NCBI GenBank assembly: GCA_032622095.1
Contig: CP136064.1
Location: 187,969,794-188,033,793 of the forward strand
Reading direction: 5' to 3'
Source: Siphonodentalium dalli
Taxonomy: Eukaryota; Mollusca; Scaphopoda; Gadilida; Siphonodentaliidae
DNA length: 64,000 bases
Shown: positions 23,701 through 34,655 of the stretch, one piece after another
Layout of the letters: each line of letters starts with the position of its first letter
How positions within the stretch are numbered: position 1 is the first letter of the stretch
Notes under the pieces: model-generated
What the model saw: the letters and a program-made list of their open reading frames with translations, nothing else
Told to the model about the DNA's origin: nothing
Databases searched by the model: none
Made by a program: the position numbers and the translations under genes

Positions 23701-23868
23701 AATCCTGGTAGGTAATATGTATTTCATGCCAGTTATAATGAAAACAGTTATGTGCCTTTTTGCCTGGACCACCAAAACAAATCAGAATTCAAAATTTCCA
23801 AGGATCCTCCACCACAAATATCTTAATTAACATGGTGGTTTTAGAGAATTTTTTTTTAGGAGTTTCAG
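20760..23868. other. Putative intron: AT-rich sequence with poly-G/C runs, no genes recognised
   Basis: G run at about 20807-20829; C run at about 21266-21280. At 22822 CAGGGTTCGCGCTGCC looks like a hAT-type terminus, but no partner end or duplication was found. Open frames of 60-132 codons here show no domain. Confidence 0.4.
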
Positions 23869-24356
23869 TTAAAGGTACTCAATCCGATAAAACTCCTCTC
23901 AATTACTATTTCAATGGCTTCGGGGGTCAAAAATATTTGATTCGAGTCGAGGAAGTCACCCATCAAAGCTCAGATTTGTTAGATATCGATTTTAGAAATC
24001 TGTTATTTTTCATTATCGGGAATACTTTCTGGCCCAGAACTCAGTCAAAATTGCGTTATTATTACCACTTGATCTTAGAGTTATCCATCCTTGTCTGTTT
24101 GAATAGATTTTGGTGTACACATCCCGAGCAGATTACGGCAGTTGACGGCAATTATTAGTACTCATCTCGAGTAAATAACAAATTTCAAAAATCAATATCT
24201 AATAACTCTGAGCTTTGTTTGATGGCTTCCTCGACTCGAATCAAATATTTTTTACCCCCAAAGCCAAAGAAATAGTAATATAGGACCCTCTGATCGGATT
24301 GTTGTTGTTGGAATCTGTTGAGATGGGGACCCTCTGTTCGGATTGAGTACCTTTAA
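23869..24356. mobile_element. TTAA-flanked foldback MITE
   Basis: The left arm (TTAAAGGTACTCAATCCGAT ... TTTGATTCGAGTCGAGGAAG ... AGATATCGATTTTAGAAAT) is mirrored by the right arm, ending CGGATTGAGTACCTTTAA. The right arm carries an extra ~50-bp GGGACCCTCTG-type duplication. The TTAA at each end fits a piggyBac- or Kolobok-type target site. No transposase. Confidence 0.7.
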
Positions 24357-26573
24357 TTTATTTGAGGGGAGTTTTAGTGAATTCATTCATTGGAGGCATG
24401 GGTATCCAGTATCAAAGCCCTGCCCAGTAAATTTGAATCCCATCTAAGGATCATCCACAAGACCAGAACAAATAGCTTGGGAATTCTAATGGAAGAACAA
24501 AACAAAAGTTTATCTGTATTAAATGATCTTTATTACAATGTAAGACTGTGTATGAATGATGAATAATGATGATGCATATGTAAATAAGGTTCTGCGTAAA
24601 TGTGATGTAATCGCAAATCATTTTTTGAACCAAATTAAACTCGGCCCATTAAAAATATCAGCAAAATATATACAAGTTAAATGTACAAATTACATTTCAT
24701 AAAAAAATGAGGAATTGGATATCTATATTAAACCTATACCAATGGAAAAAGTTCCTGTATCAAACGCTGAAATTTCATCTAGACTGTGAATCAACAGGTC
24801 ATGCATGATAAAGGGACAACATGAGAAGACAATTATTATCATGAATAGTCAATAATGCAATAAAACTAGCTGCCATAAATGCAGATGGGTTCGAGAACAA
24901 GGTTTTCATTGTAAAGGAAGATTTTCTTTATAAAGGAAAACTGGGTGGAGAAGGAAATGGATTCAAACCTGCATACCAAATTTCATTCCAGTCATTCAAC
25001 ATTAACTGAAGATATCATCCAGAAAACTCGAAATTTCAAAGTTGAAAAAGGTCCATAACTCTGCTATAGTTAACAATAGTTATCGTACAGAAACGAAAAT
25101 TAACCCAAATTTCAATAAAGTGCCATAACTCAGGTAAAAATAGGCAGCCGGACCCCAAAATCAAACTTGACATGTATTTTGTGCAGAGCCCTGCGAATCA
25201 GGAATTTTCATTTTGAATCGATCTCAAATCGAATCAGCCAAATGATTCCAAATCGCATCGAATCTCAAATTGAATCATTGCATCTCAGAGGCTCAATTTG
25301 CTCACTTCGTAATGATGACAAATGATCAACAGTATACAATGTAAATATATCTATAAATGAATCAAATGTATGTCTAACCAAATAAGTGTGCATTATTTGT
25401 GGCCGTCTCTGTTAAACAATAATGAAACAGTATCCGAAGCAATATTGAAGGATTGAAGGCAGAAAGCAATGGCGACATATATATGAAATATTGCTTGATC
25501 AGTTGCATAAGTCTTTCAAGATTTAGTGGTCTATAGTATAGCTCAGTTGAGGCAATTTTATTGATATGTGTTGATAGCATATATATCTTCGCGAAAAAGT
25601 AAATGTGGTCCGTTGAAGTAATGAGAATGCAACTGGTGCTAATAAATCGATACAATTTGAATCAGGACAGCCAATTTCAAATCGAATCAGATGAAAGATT
25701 CCGAATTTTGAGATAGTGAACCTACATACATGTACCAAATTTCATTCAATTTAGTTTGGCACAACTAAAGTTATCATCTGGAAACGAAATATGAAAGGAT
25801 GGAGGGACAGACCATAAACATAATACTTCTCGTATTTAAAAATGGCGTATAAAAAATATTGAAATTTTATCTCCCAGTGACAAATGGTAGCCTGATATAA
25901 TATTTCCATTTCTCATTTCTAATAGCATACATGTCCCATTCCTAAGCTTATATCGTCACACTGAAACATTTGAATTTATCATTTAACTTTAGTTGGACCT
26001 TATATTTGTGTTGAATGCTAGATTTAACACTCACAGCCAATAGTTCATGCAGTCGACAAAATAGATCAAAATTTAGGAATAAGCTCATCGCGATACATCT
26101 GTTAAAACATACCACGATATAATTCTTCAGAATCGAGATGCACATATATCGGAAATACATGTAACAGTTAAACCCCTATATATAGAGCTCATTTCTGTAA
26201 AGAGAAACCCTCAGTGATATGCAGATGTAAGACATTTCCCTTTGATTGTCTGGAAGCTCATCACCTACATCGGAACAGAAGGTTCCAGCACGGATGATAA
26301 CCCATGACTGAGATATGTGCACAGACAGGCAGATAAAGTCAATCCACTACAACCTGTGACCCCCCCCCCCCCCCCCCCCCCCCCCGCCCTTACCAAGTTG
26401 GGATATAATATACATGGGTAAATATACTGTATTTCCATTTAAAGGATTACTCATTTACTCAAGCCTTGAATTAACTAAAATTGGAATTTGATTCAAAATG
26501 TGAACCAAAACCTGACTGGTGAGCTGTACCAAACTCCATTAAATGGAAGGCAGAATGAATAGTTGTACCTACA
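24357..26573. other. Putative intron: AT-rich, no genes recognised
   Basis: C run at about 26360-26385. Repeated AATCGAATCA-type sequence around 25195-25280 and 25650-25700 suggests a decayed element. No coding signal accepted. Confidence 0.4.
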
Positions 26574-26782
26574 GTAATGCCCTAAATAATGGACTCCTTA
26601 ACCACAGCAGAATTATGGGTAATTTTTCAGGATTTAGTCGTAAATATGGCTTGTTGCCATTCATCGAAAAGCTCTCACTGAGAGCTTTCCGATGAATGGC
26701 AACAAGCCATATTTCCGACTAAATCCTGAAAAATTACCCATAATTCTGCTGTTGTTAAGGAGTCAATTATTTAGGGCATTAC
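26574..26782. mobile_element. Foldback element with ~100-bp arms
   Basis: GTAATGCCCTAAATAATGGA through CAGGATTTAGTCGTAAATAT is mirrored by CTAAATCCTGAAAAATTACC through TATTTAGGGCATTAC, around the centre GCTCTCACTGAGAGC. The arms are almost identical. A single-arm relative is at 12637-12753. Confidence 0.85.
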
Positions 26783-27976
26783 AGTATTCCTGGAAGCCCT
26801 CATGACCAAAGCTTATTATTGGTCTGTTCCAATTTGCAAGGGTAAGTCCTGAGTGTTCCTGAAATAGTTCTCCAAGAAAAACATCCTGAATAATTTTTAT
26901 CCCAAGCTGGAAACTACTGCAATCATAATATTTTCCTAATCCTGAATGCAATTCCTATGCTGCGCGATCCAGATATTAAATATGCATTCTTTCTCCTTAA
27001 TTTCCAATGACCGATCCAAGAAAAACATCCCGAATAATTATCCTATCCATGAAAACATTTGGTATCCAAATATTTCCTTGTGCGCTTTATCCTATCCTAA
27101 TTGAATATTTCCTTGTGCGCTTTATCCTATCCTAATCGAATGACCCATTCTGGTAGATCCGCTAAACAGAAATGAAAGGTATTAGAGTTTGAACAGTGTG
27201 AGTGAAAATGTAGCTTAACGGGAAATTATTAAGAATTAGCCAAAATCTTGGAAAAACTGTGGTTACCGTAATTTTGATATTTGACATAAAGTGATCGTTT
27301 TACTCATCAATAATCTACTACATTTGCTATCTATTATTGTGAAAAAAGCAATCTAGTTAGCCGAGGATGAGGTGTTTATGGGAAAAATAAATGATAACAT
27401 AGCAGTATGAGTAATTAAATTGACCCATAATCATTATTGTGTCCTTTAAAATCTTATTATAAAACCATGCATTAAAGTTAATTTTTATATGACGCATTGC
27501 AATGGAAGTCACTGATGATACATGAAGCATTTTCGAACTTAAAAATAAAAATATAACTGTTAGGCCACAATAAAGTAATTGCTAGATTTTCATCCCGCCC
27601 GCCCCGATTTTTACACCCCCCCCCCCCATCGAAATATTTTATTTATACTAATGTACGCCAATGTATTTACCTAGACTAACATGTGTACCCGATATTAAGC
27701 CTTTCATGACAGGACCTAGGCTAGTGCAACATTAAAGAACCTGTGCCAGTGCATTCTCTTATATACGCGAGTCTCTGATAAGAGGCCTTACATATATAAG
27801 AGAATACACTGGCTGGACAAAGCTGCTCCAGTCACTGGATCACCCAGATGCTTTGTTTTTATTTATTGAAATTTAGTGATGCATGTTTTGTTTCTTCAAA
27901 AGAATATATACAGATTAAATATTCCTTGTCAGTGTCTTCATCTCACCAATGTAGATGCCCATAATTCCCACATATT
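26783..27976. other. Non-coding stretch with small repeats
   Basis: A 35-bp tandem duplication (TATTTCCTTGTGCGCTTTAT...) lies at 27071-27140. An inverted repeat at 27746-27812 has the ends CCAGTG(C/T)ATTCTCTTATATA. The segment around 27700-27775 matches 11032-11102. C run at about 27617-27627. Confidence 0.5.
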
Positions 27977-29645
27977 AGGCCAAAACGAAGAATACCTGTG
28001 TTTAGGGTAACCCGCCCGCCCCTATTCAAAACCTGCCGCCAAATTCCATTTTATCGTTTTTCAAAAATTTCCTTCGACTTCAGCCGACTTCATTTTATTT
28101 TTTTGTAATTAGGAATTCGCGACTACGGAATTAGCTTAAACAAGTAAACCATTTCCTTGCAAATATCGTCAATTCACGAAAAACGGAAGTGCCGCCATTG
28201 TTGTTGTAGTATATTCGTATTCCCTCGTCATTGTTCGGTAAACCTCGCCGATTTCAAGAAAGCGGAAACCAGAAAACACGCGATATGTATTAACTAGCAA
28301 ATCGAAAGTAACCGGATATTTTGCCGATTGAATATGGCGGAAACACTTCCGTGTGCGGATAGATCCTGCGTTTTAGCTATTAAACTTCACAAATGCGTTC
28401 ATATGAATCAGAATAGAAACATGGCGCCTGTCAACTATAGCACAGACATGTTGTCGTGCGTGAACCGGTACCACACGGATTCTGAACTGACAGAAAAGGA
28501 CATAGTAATAAAATGTCAGATTAAAAATAATTCTGTACGTCACGTTCGCCTTGCTGCATGTATGTGCCATTTCCAATGGAGGAACTCTTGTTAAATTCAC
28601 CTTCTGAGTTGAATATTTCGCAAAATTTCTTAGTATTCGAGTCGGTGGATAAACAAAATATCATAAGTGTCTTGTGTGGGAAATTGAACAGTAATATGTC
28701 CACTCGTAGGATTTGGCCTGTAATATCCGAGCTTCAGCGTGAACATAAACTGTTTAATTTCCAACACTAGACACTTATCTATTATATATTTTGGAAGATA
28801 TGTGTGTGTGTGTGATCGCGATGAACTCGAAAACTGCCGGACGGATTGAGCCCAAACTTCCTATCTAAGGGTAAAATACCAGATGAAGTGGCATCGCATC
28901 GCTTTTGAGAACGTCAGAGCACCCATTCTCCACCCCCAGTCACAAAAATTACCGCCATTGGCACGGTGGGGTTAATCGCGTTGATAGTTAAAGAGCGTTC
29001 GTATCCGCAGTGTCGTCGATAAAGAGCGTATGTGTGTAATGTGATTATTACATCTGGGCGTGTGCGTGTAAGACTGCATCCAGACATGAGCGTGTTGTGT
29101 GACGTACTTAGGGCTTTCCGCCCGAGGTGATCTTCACCTTGAAACGGGTACCCACAAACGTACCTATTTTAGGGACGGGTACCATCACGGGACGGCTACC
29201 ATCATGTCTCTTGATTAAAAAGGCAGAATTAACTCAAAATAAATTAAACAATTAACGGATTTCGACGAAATTTGATACCTACGGATACTTTTATCGGGGG
29301 AGTGTTTTCGACGGGTCAAATTGTGACCCCGAACTGACCTTGACCTTCAAAATGGTCAATTCAAGGTCAAAGCCCGGACGAAGTCGGGTCACCTTCTAGT
29401 TCTATATATAATATCATTTAATATCATGCTGTATACATGTCATTGAACTTCTGTAACACCATTAAACTGATTAAAGCTACCATGACATTGATTAGTGTGA
29501 CAATGACTTGCCCAAGCTTTATACGAGTGACACTGGCAGACGATTAGAAGGCACAAATACTTAAATACTATCCCCCGTGAAAAATAAAATGAAAAAATAA
29601 AATAAAATGAAGTACCCTAAACTCAGGTATTCTTCCTTTTGGCCT
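27977..29645. mobile_element. 1.67-kb AGGCC-TIR element carrying a nested Helitron
   Basis: The left end AGGCCAAAACGAAGAATACC, then TGTGTTTAGGGTAAC, is mirrored by the right end (ACCCTAAACTCAGGTATTCT, then TTTTGGCCT). A CCCGCCCGCCCC block follows the left TIR and AAATAAAATGAA tracts precede the right one, as in the other AGGCC-TIR elements. Two overlapping plus-strand open frames (28328-28594 and 28558-28770) have a protein-like look, such as SELNISQNFLVFESVDKQ, but are in different frames and unrecognised. Confidence 0.6.
28778..29399 (+). mobile_element. Short non-autonomous Helitron
   Basis: It starts TCTATTATATATTTTGG after an A and ends CACCTTCTAG before a T, the Helitron insertion pattern (5' TC, 3' CTRR, A/T target). 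A GC-rich hairpin (CCCGGACGAAGTCGGG) sits nine bases before the CTAG. The TC-end sequence and the internal GACTCGAAAACTGC-type block recur at 52232-52300. No Rep/helicase is encoded. Confidence 0.65.
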
Positions 29646-30349
29646 TATTAAAATCAGAAGTATTGACTAAAGACTATTATATGACACCATTCATATTCTA
29701 TATATGTGAAGCAAAGGTACAAATAATTACCTTTTCATAATGTTGCCATTGGTGACAACATATATATGCTTCAAGTGGCATTGAACACTAATCAACCAAT
29801 ATATCTGCCCTTAATTCGCCTTAACATATTCTTACTGTTAAAAAATAAGTGGATGAACATCTAGCAATTTATTTATTGTGGCCTAAGTCTGACAAAAATA
29901 TTTTCATGAAGAGATTTCTTTTTGCTGCTTTATTTCAGTTCATTAACCCAAAAGTTTGCCACTGCACATACATCAATAGCTAACAAATTAATTGAAATGA
30001 TATGATTTCTTAAGTTAAAAACTAGACTTCAGTAACACTTTAAAAATATATAAAATCATGACATTAAAACATTTCAGGAGGCATTTTAGAAAATAGCTAT
30101 GCTGATCTGTCGTGATAAATAAAATAGCTTCATAGATGAAATATGGTATTATGAACAACAATATTTGGAAATACAAAATGTGATAATGTATAAGAATATT
30201 TCAGTGATTAAAACTTAATAACTCTGCTCTTGAAGGGAACAATAGCTCTTAATTTTATTCAGTGAAAACACATAAATTAAAATTGATATTTGCTGACTGT
30301 ACTAAATCACATAATTGAATGTAATATATAGATTTTTTATTTTTTTTAG
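29646..30349. other. Putative intron upstream of the terminal exon
   Basis: AT-rich. A pyrimidine tract with CAG at 29920-29940 resembles an acceptor, but the frames after it close quickly. No other feature recognised. Confidence 0.4.
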
Positions 30350-30528
30350 AAAAGTCCCTGAAGGCTTTTTTCCAACATGGGATACAGCTGAACAGAACTG
30401 TTTTGTCAATAATATGCGTACCAACAAAGGAGGATCCAGATGATTTCTATGATCCTCTTCCTCTCTGGTACTCCAGTCTAGCTCAACTGTGGAGTTCCTA
30501 TATGGTCAGCACTACCGGCTATAAATAA
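30350..30528 (+). CDS. Terminal exon of an unrecognised plus-strand gene
   Basis: A T-rich tract and AG at 30348-30349 precede a 58-codon frame ending in TAA at 30526-30528. It reads KSLKAFFQHGIQLNRTVLS, then IICVPTKEDPDDFYDPLPLW and YSSLAQLWSSYMV. The density of hydrophobic, aromatic and acidic residues and the matching phase with 20498-20646 argue for a real host exon. It gives a C-terminus of about 108 residues so far. The gene ends about 960 bp from the stop codon of the SRSF1-like gene on the other strand, a convergent arrangement. The function is unknown; I could not place the sequence in any family from memory. Confidence 0.6.
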
Positions 30529-31487
30529 GATGAAAAGCATGATCAAATCTGTCATAATTATGCTCCCCTTTTCATCAGCGGACAAACAAAACTATCCTAA
30601 GACTTTATTTAAGAATGTATTAACCGCAACAACCGGTTTTTACTAAAACAAGATGTAACCAACTTTCTTTTTTTTAACAAAACCTGATTCGGAATTAATT
30701 TACATTTACAAGAATATTAACACCATTTGACTTTTATATTAATCAGTAATAATCATTTCACATTTTAAAGTAATGTGAAACACTCTGGTAGGGTGATCAA
30801 ATAGAAATGGAGAATAATCTTGTTCAAAGTAGTTATTTTTACAAATATTATAACTAAATTGACAACACACACCGACATTCTTATTATTGTCTAAATGCAG
30901 TGGCTGCCGATTACAAAATTGTTTTCGTTAGTTTATCGCCAATAGAAGCGTCCCGATTCGAGTAGTAAATATTTACAATTTAGCGTAGTTCAGGCAATGT
31001 TTTCTATGAAGTGGTACGGTCGATTTGCTTAAGATTTTCGGTGATGTTAGTTGAATGATACATTCCTCCAGTTGGCATAGCACCTGAATACTAACTTATC
31101 AGTTTCACGCACCCGAACAAGTACATAATATGTCTTTAATTCAGCGATCATAAAAAATTAACAGGAAACTGAGTAAATGGAAGAGCAATATATATTTGTC
31201 ACATTGCTAAGTGAATACCAAACTGGCGATGTTAGAAAATGTTAGAAGATTTGGATAAAAAAAAAATTCGGAGGATGGCAATTCCATTGAATCTGGTTTT
31301 TTAAATCTGAAATTGAACTTTTTTTGCAATATAAATATAGCAAAAACATTTGCTATAGATTCAACCTAACATTGCAACTTTAATACTTGCCCTAAATAAA
31401 CAATAATTTAAGTTTGGCAGACACCAATAAAGATAATTTTGACCAGTCTAGCTGGGTAAGAATATGAAATTAATGGAAGATTCCCCA
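30529..31487. other. Convergent 3' UTR interval
   Basis: This holds the 3' ends of two facing genes. For the minus-strand SRSF1-like gene a canonical AATAAA is present at 30604-30609 (read as TTTATT on the plus strand) and an ATTAAA at 31134-31139; either could be its poly(A) signal. No clear AATAAA was found for the plus-strand gene. Confidence 0.4.
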
Positions 31488-31667
31488 TCAATAGGGTGAC
31501 CTTGATCGGTCACGTGAAAACGACTTCGATCTTGAGCGTTCTGCATATTTTGGTGATCCTCTTGACCTTTTGGGTGAAAAACTTCTACTCCTTGATCGTG
31601 CGCTTCCGCCTCCGCCTCCACCTCCACCAGCACTGTCTTGTTTCACACGGACATATGACACCTCTCC
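31488..31667 (-). CDS. SRSF1: SRSF1-type splicing factor, last coding exon (end of RRM2 and RS tail)
   Basis: On the minus strand an acceptor (TTTCCAG) at 31668-31669 opens 59 codons and a TGA. They read GEVSYVRVKQ, which completes the RRM2 beta strand and corresponds to GETAYIRVK in vertebrate SRSF1. Then come eight glycines and an Arg/Ser tail with RSRSRS, SPKRSRGSPKYAERSRSKS and a final RSRSPY. The SPKRSRGSPKY stretch follows the vertebrate SPRRSRGSPRY pattern. RS domains are phosphorylated by SRPK/CLK kinases and recruit spliceosome components. Phase 0 matches the preceding exon. The tail is shorter and has fewer RS dipeptides than in vertebrates. Confidence 0.92.
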   Translation of the reverse strand, partial: GEVSYVRVKQDSAGGGGGGGGSARSRSRSFSPKRSRGSPKYAERSRSKSFSRDRSRSPY

Positions 31668-32989
31668 CTGGAAACAAAGTGTGTCTAATCATATATAGCA
31701 GGCAACATGCTTGCATAATTTTCCGGCCAAATACCTGAGTCAACATTGAATCATTTTCAGCAAAATTGGATTGTGATAATTATGTTGATACATCACAGTT
31801 ATTAAACTTATTGTCTGCCTGAGAGTGAATGCGATGTTAATATTGAGATAAATTAACTCACACCTTAAAACTTCAACTAAATATGGCGATATTAGCCCAG
31901 TAATACACGGATTGTGTGTTGATATTACCAATGAAAAACACAAAAGTGCTGTTGATTGTAAATGAAAGCGTCAATGACACTGTACATTAGCTCAACTTGG
32001 AGAGGGAAAATCTCATACATGAGAGTCTGAGGAGTGATAAGGAATGCGGAACGTATAAATGTTTAAAGACATACCAGAGGTCAACCCGTTTTACCTAGAA
32101 CTAATTGCAACAGATTTTTTGTTGCTGGAATAGGTCATAAACCCTCCATAAATAACATATTATAAATCTGGTAAATTCATCAAGTTATGGATATTCAGGG
32201 ATGTAAAAAAAAAAAACTCTATTGCCAATCATTTATAAGCTATTTGAAATGATTCTTCTCGAAAGACTACTCATGTATGATAAGTTTGCTGGCTTTCCCA
32301 ATCGCCTACAATATGGTTTCCAGAAAGAGATTAGTTGTATGGTCACATCTTTCATAGGTATGCTTTATTGCTAGACATGATTTAACATATTACATGCAAA
32401 AACATATATACATATATACAAATGTGGATTAGGATGCCTCCAAGAATCCTCCAAGAAAGTGTACAGGCTAACAACTCTAAGGTACATGTATATGCCGCAT
32501 TCTTAGACTCATTTAAAGATACGGGCGGTGTTGGTGGTGGGTATGCTGTTAAAATATTCACCTCCGTCAAAAACCGCCATAAACAGAAAGAATAGTAAAA
32601 TATAGACAGACATTGTTCTTATACCAATCAGAAATATGGCATAAACAGTATGTTATTGTCATTTTTTTTTACTTTGTAATGTAAACAAAAGCAAAAAACG
32701 TGACGTTTCCTGGCTTTTGTTTAGATCCGGATATGGTAAACATAAAGAGCGTTATTTGTTACTGTTTTCCTGATATGGAAATAATAAAGAGCGTCTCTAT
32801 AATTTTTGTGTGATTAACCAATAGAATTGCGCTGTGTTATGTAAACAGAAGCACAACTTCTGTAACACGAGCAGGCTCTTGTTTACATACATCATCGTAC
32901 GTCTTGACGACAATATAATATTTACGCGCTGATTATGTTTGGCATATGAACAGAACTATATATATTTTAATATTCCTGATGGCGATTTG
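31668..32989. other. Start of the 19.2-kb SRSF1-like intron, no coding feature
   Basis: AT-rich. The TAAAGAGCGT motif recurs around 32740 and 32790 (also near 28990), a dispersed repeat. Nothing else recognised. Confidence 0.45.
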
Positions 32990-34575
32990 AACAAATATGA
33001 ATATTTCTGCAACGAACGCCGTCCGTGCCTTTAAAGGCATTTGATAGGGTATGGCATGAAGGTTTGATATATAAGTTAATGCAAACAGGTTTGGATGAGC
33101 ATATGCTTAGAGTTGTTGCGGCTACGTAGATAAATGTCAAAAGCATAGTGAGATATTAAGGACATCTTTCTAATATATTTAATATTGAACAAGGCACTTG
33201 CGAAGGGGGGCATGTTGTCACCCTTTCTATATCTCATCTATATTGATGACCTATTAAATGAACTTGCCAGCTCATCAGAAAGGCTTCATATAGACAATAT
33301 TTCATGTTCATGTCCACCAACTACAGATGATGTATGCATCCTCTCATATTCCAAAGGTGGGTTGAAGAGACTGTTGGAAACTTGCTAAAATATAGCAAAC
33401 TGTGGAAATTTGATTATTCATTTGGCAAAAGTGAAATAGTCGTCTTCTGTAAGAGCAGTACATGTAAAAGCTCTAACGGCAAAACTGAGGAATCAAAATG
33501 GCTTTTGGGACCATAACCTTTAAAGGAAGCCGAAACCGTTATTCATTTGGGCATTCCCCAAAATAAATGTTTAAATCGCTCCAAGAATATCAACAGGGCA
33601 TACAAAATTATGAGGCGTTTATTCTTCGCTGCTTGCAGGCTGCCAGTAACAAAATTTCTCACATCTTTAACTATCATTAATATATTTAACATGTTGTTAT
33701 GCATTGTATGGCTGTGAAATGTGGTATAATCTCAGCAAAGCACACTACCTACTTCTTGAACAGTCATATCATATGTGTGTAAAAATTATTCAGGGATTAC
33801 TAAGAGAACGAGTACCGAGCTAGCCCTATCACTCCTCGGACTATCGCCACTGAGTTGAAATAGATAAACGAATATTGTTATTCATGGGTGCACTCATAAA
33901 CTTGCCAGAAGGACATACATTAAGCCCTAAAAATATTCCTTTTCAATGTGTTTGGTCATCTCATGTTTAACCGGCCATTGACAGGCTTCGCAAAGGATAT
34001 ATTTCCAATTTTACATAGGTATAACCTAAACCAATGTCTCACTACCTTTGTAAATTGCAGAATTTTTCCATTGCAAAGGCACTGGATTGGAGCTCGTGAA
34101 CACGGATATTAATACTCCCAATGCCACAGCTACTGCTGTGAACGAACGAACGGGCAGCTGACTTTTTCCGCATGGTAAAGCCTTGCCCAAACTCAGTATG
34201 GAGAGGTTGGTTGATGGCTAGAGAAAAAACCAAAAATCCTGCCAAAATCTCTTTGCATGGCAAACATCCTCTTCAGAACTACATATGACAACGCTGCAGT
34301 ACACAAACATTGCCATTCCTCATATTCATGCCAGATGTCACATATGTTCCTTCACTGCTGCTCCCCTCACATTCAAGAACTGAGAAATGCCTTCTGGTAC
34401 AAAATTATATACAAACACAGAGTGCAAGTATATACATTGGTAGACAATCTCACACCAGAAGGATTTCTCACATATGCAGCTGGTGGCACCAGTCACCCAA
34501 TTATGATGCAATTATGTGATGACGAAATTCTTTTCATGGACTGCCTCACATTATTACATATTTGTGCTTAATTGA
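32990..34575 (+). mobile_element. Degenerate LINE (non-LTR retrotransposon) reverse transcriptase
   Basis: Fragments in several frames follow the order of a LINE ORF2 reverse transcriptase. KAFDRVWHEGLIYKLMQTGL is the palm motif. GGMLSPFLYLIYIDDLLNEL is the QGxxLSPxLF region. PTTDDVCILSYSK stands where the catalytic F/YADD motif should be. LWKFDYSFGKSEIVVF follows. A C-terminal part has GCEMWYNLSKAHYLLLEQSY and RNAFWYKIIYKHRVQVYTLV, typical of the post-RT region. Frameshifts and stops throughout, and the broken YADD, make it dead. The clade was not assigned. It is inserted antisense in the SRSF1-like intron; the 5' half with the endonuclease is missing. Confidence 0.8.
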
Positions 34576-34655
34576 CACATCCATGCATGATTAATAACAC
34601 ATAACATTCATGTGTACTCTCTCTGTATATAATTATTGTGTGTATATCATTTGTC

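Noticed and set aside
28328-28770. Two overlapping ORFs that might be one frameshifted gene
   Set aside because: Different frames, no convincing intron joining them, and they lie inside a TIR element; kept only as a note in that element.
29920-30000. Acceptor-like pyrimidine tract with CAG, suggesting another exon of the plus-strand gene
   Set aside because: The frames after it close within about 15 codons and the phases do not suit the confirmed pair of exons.
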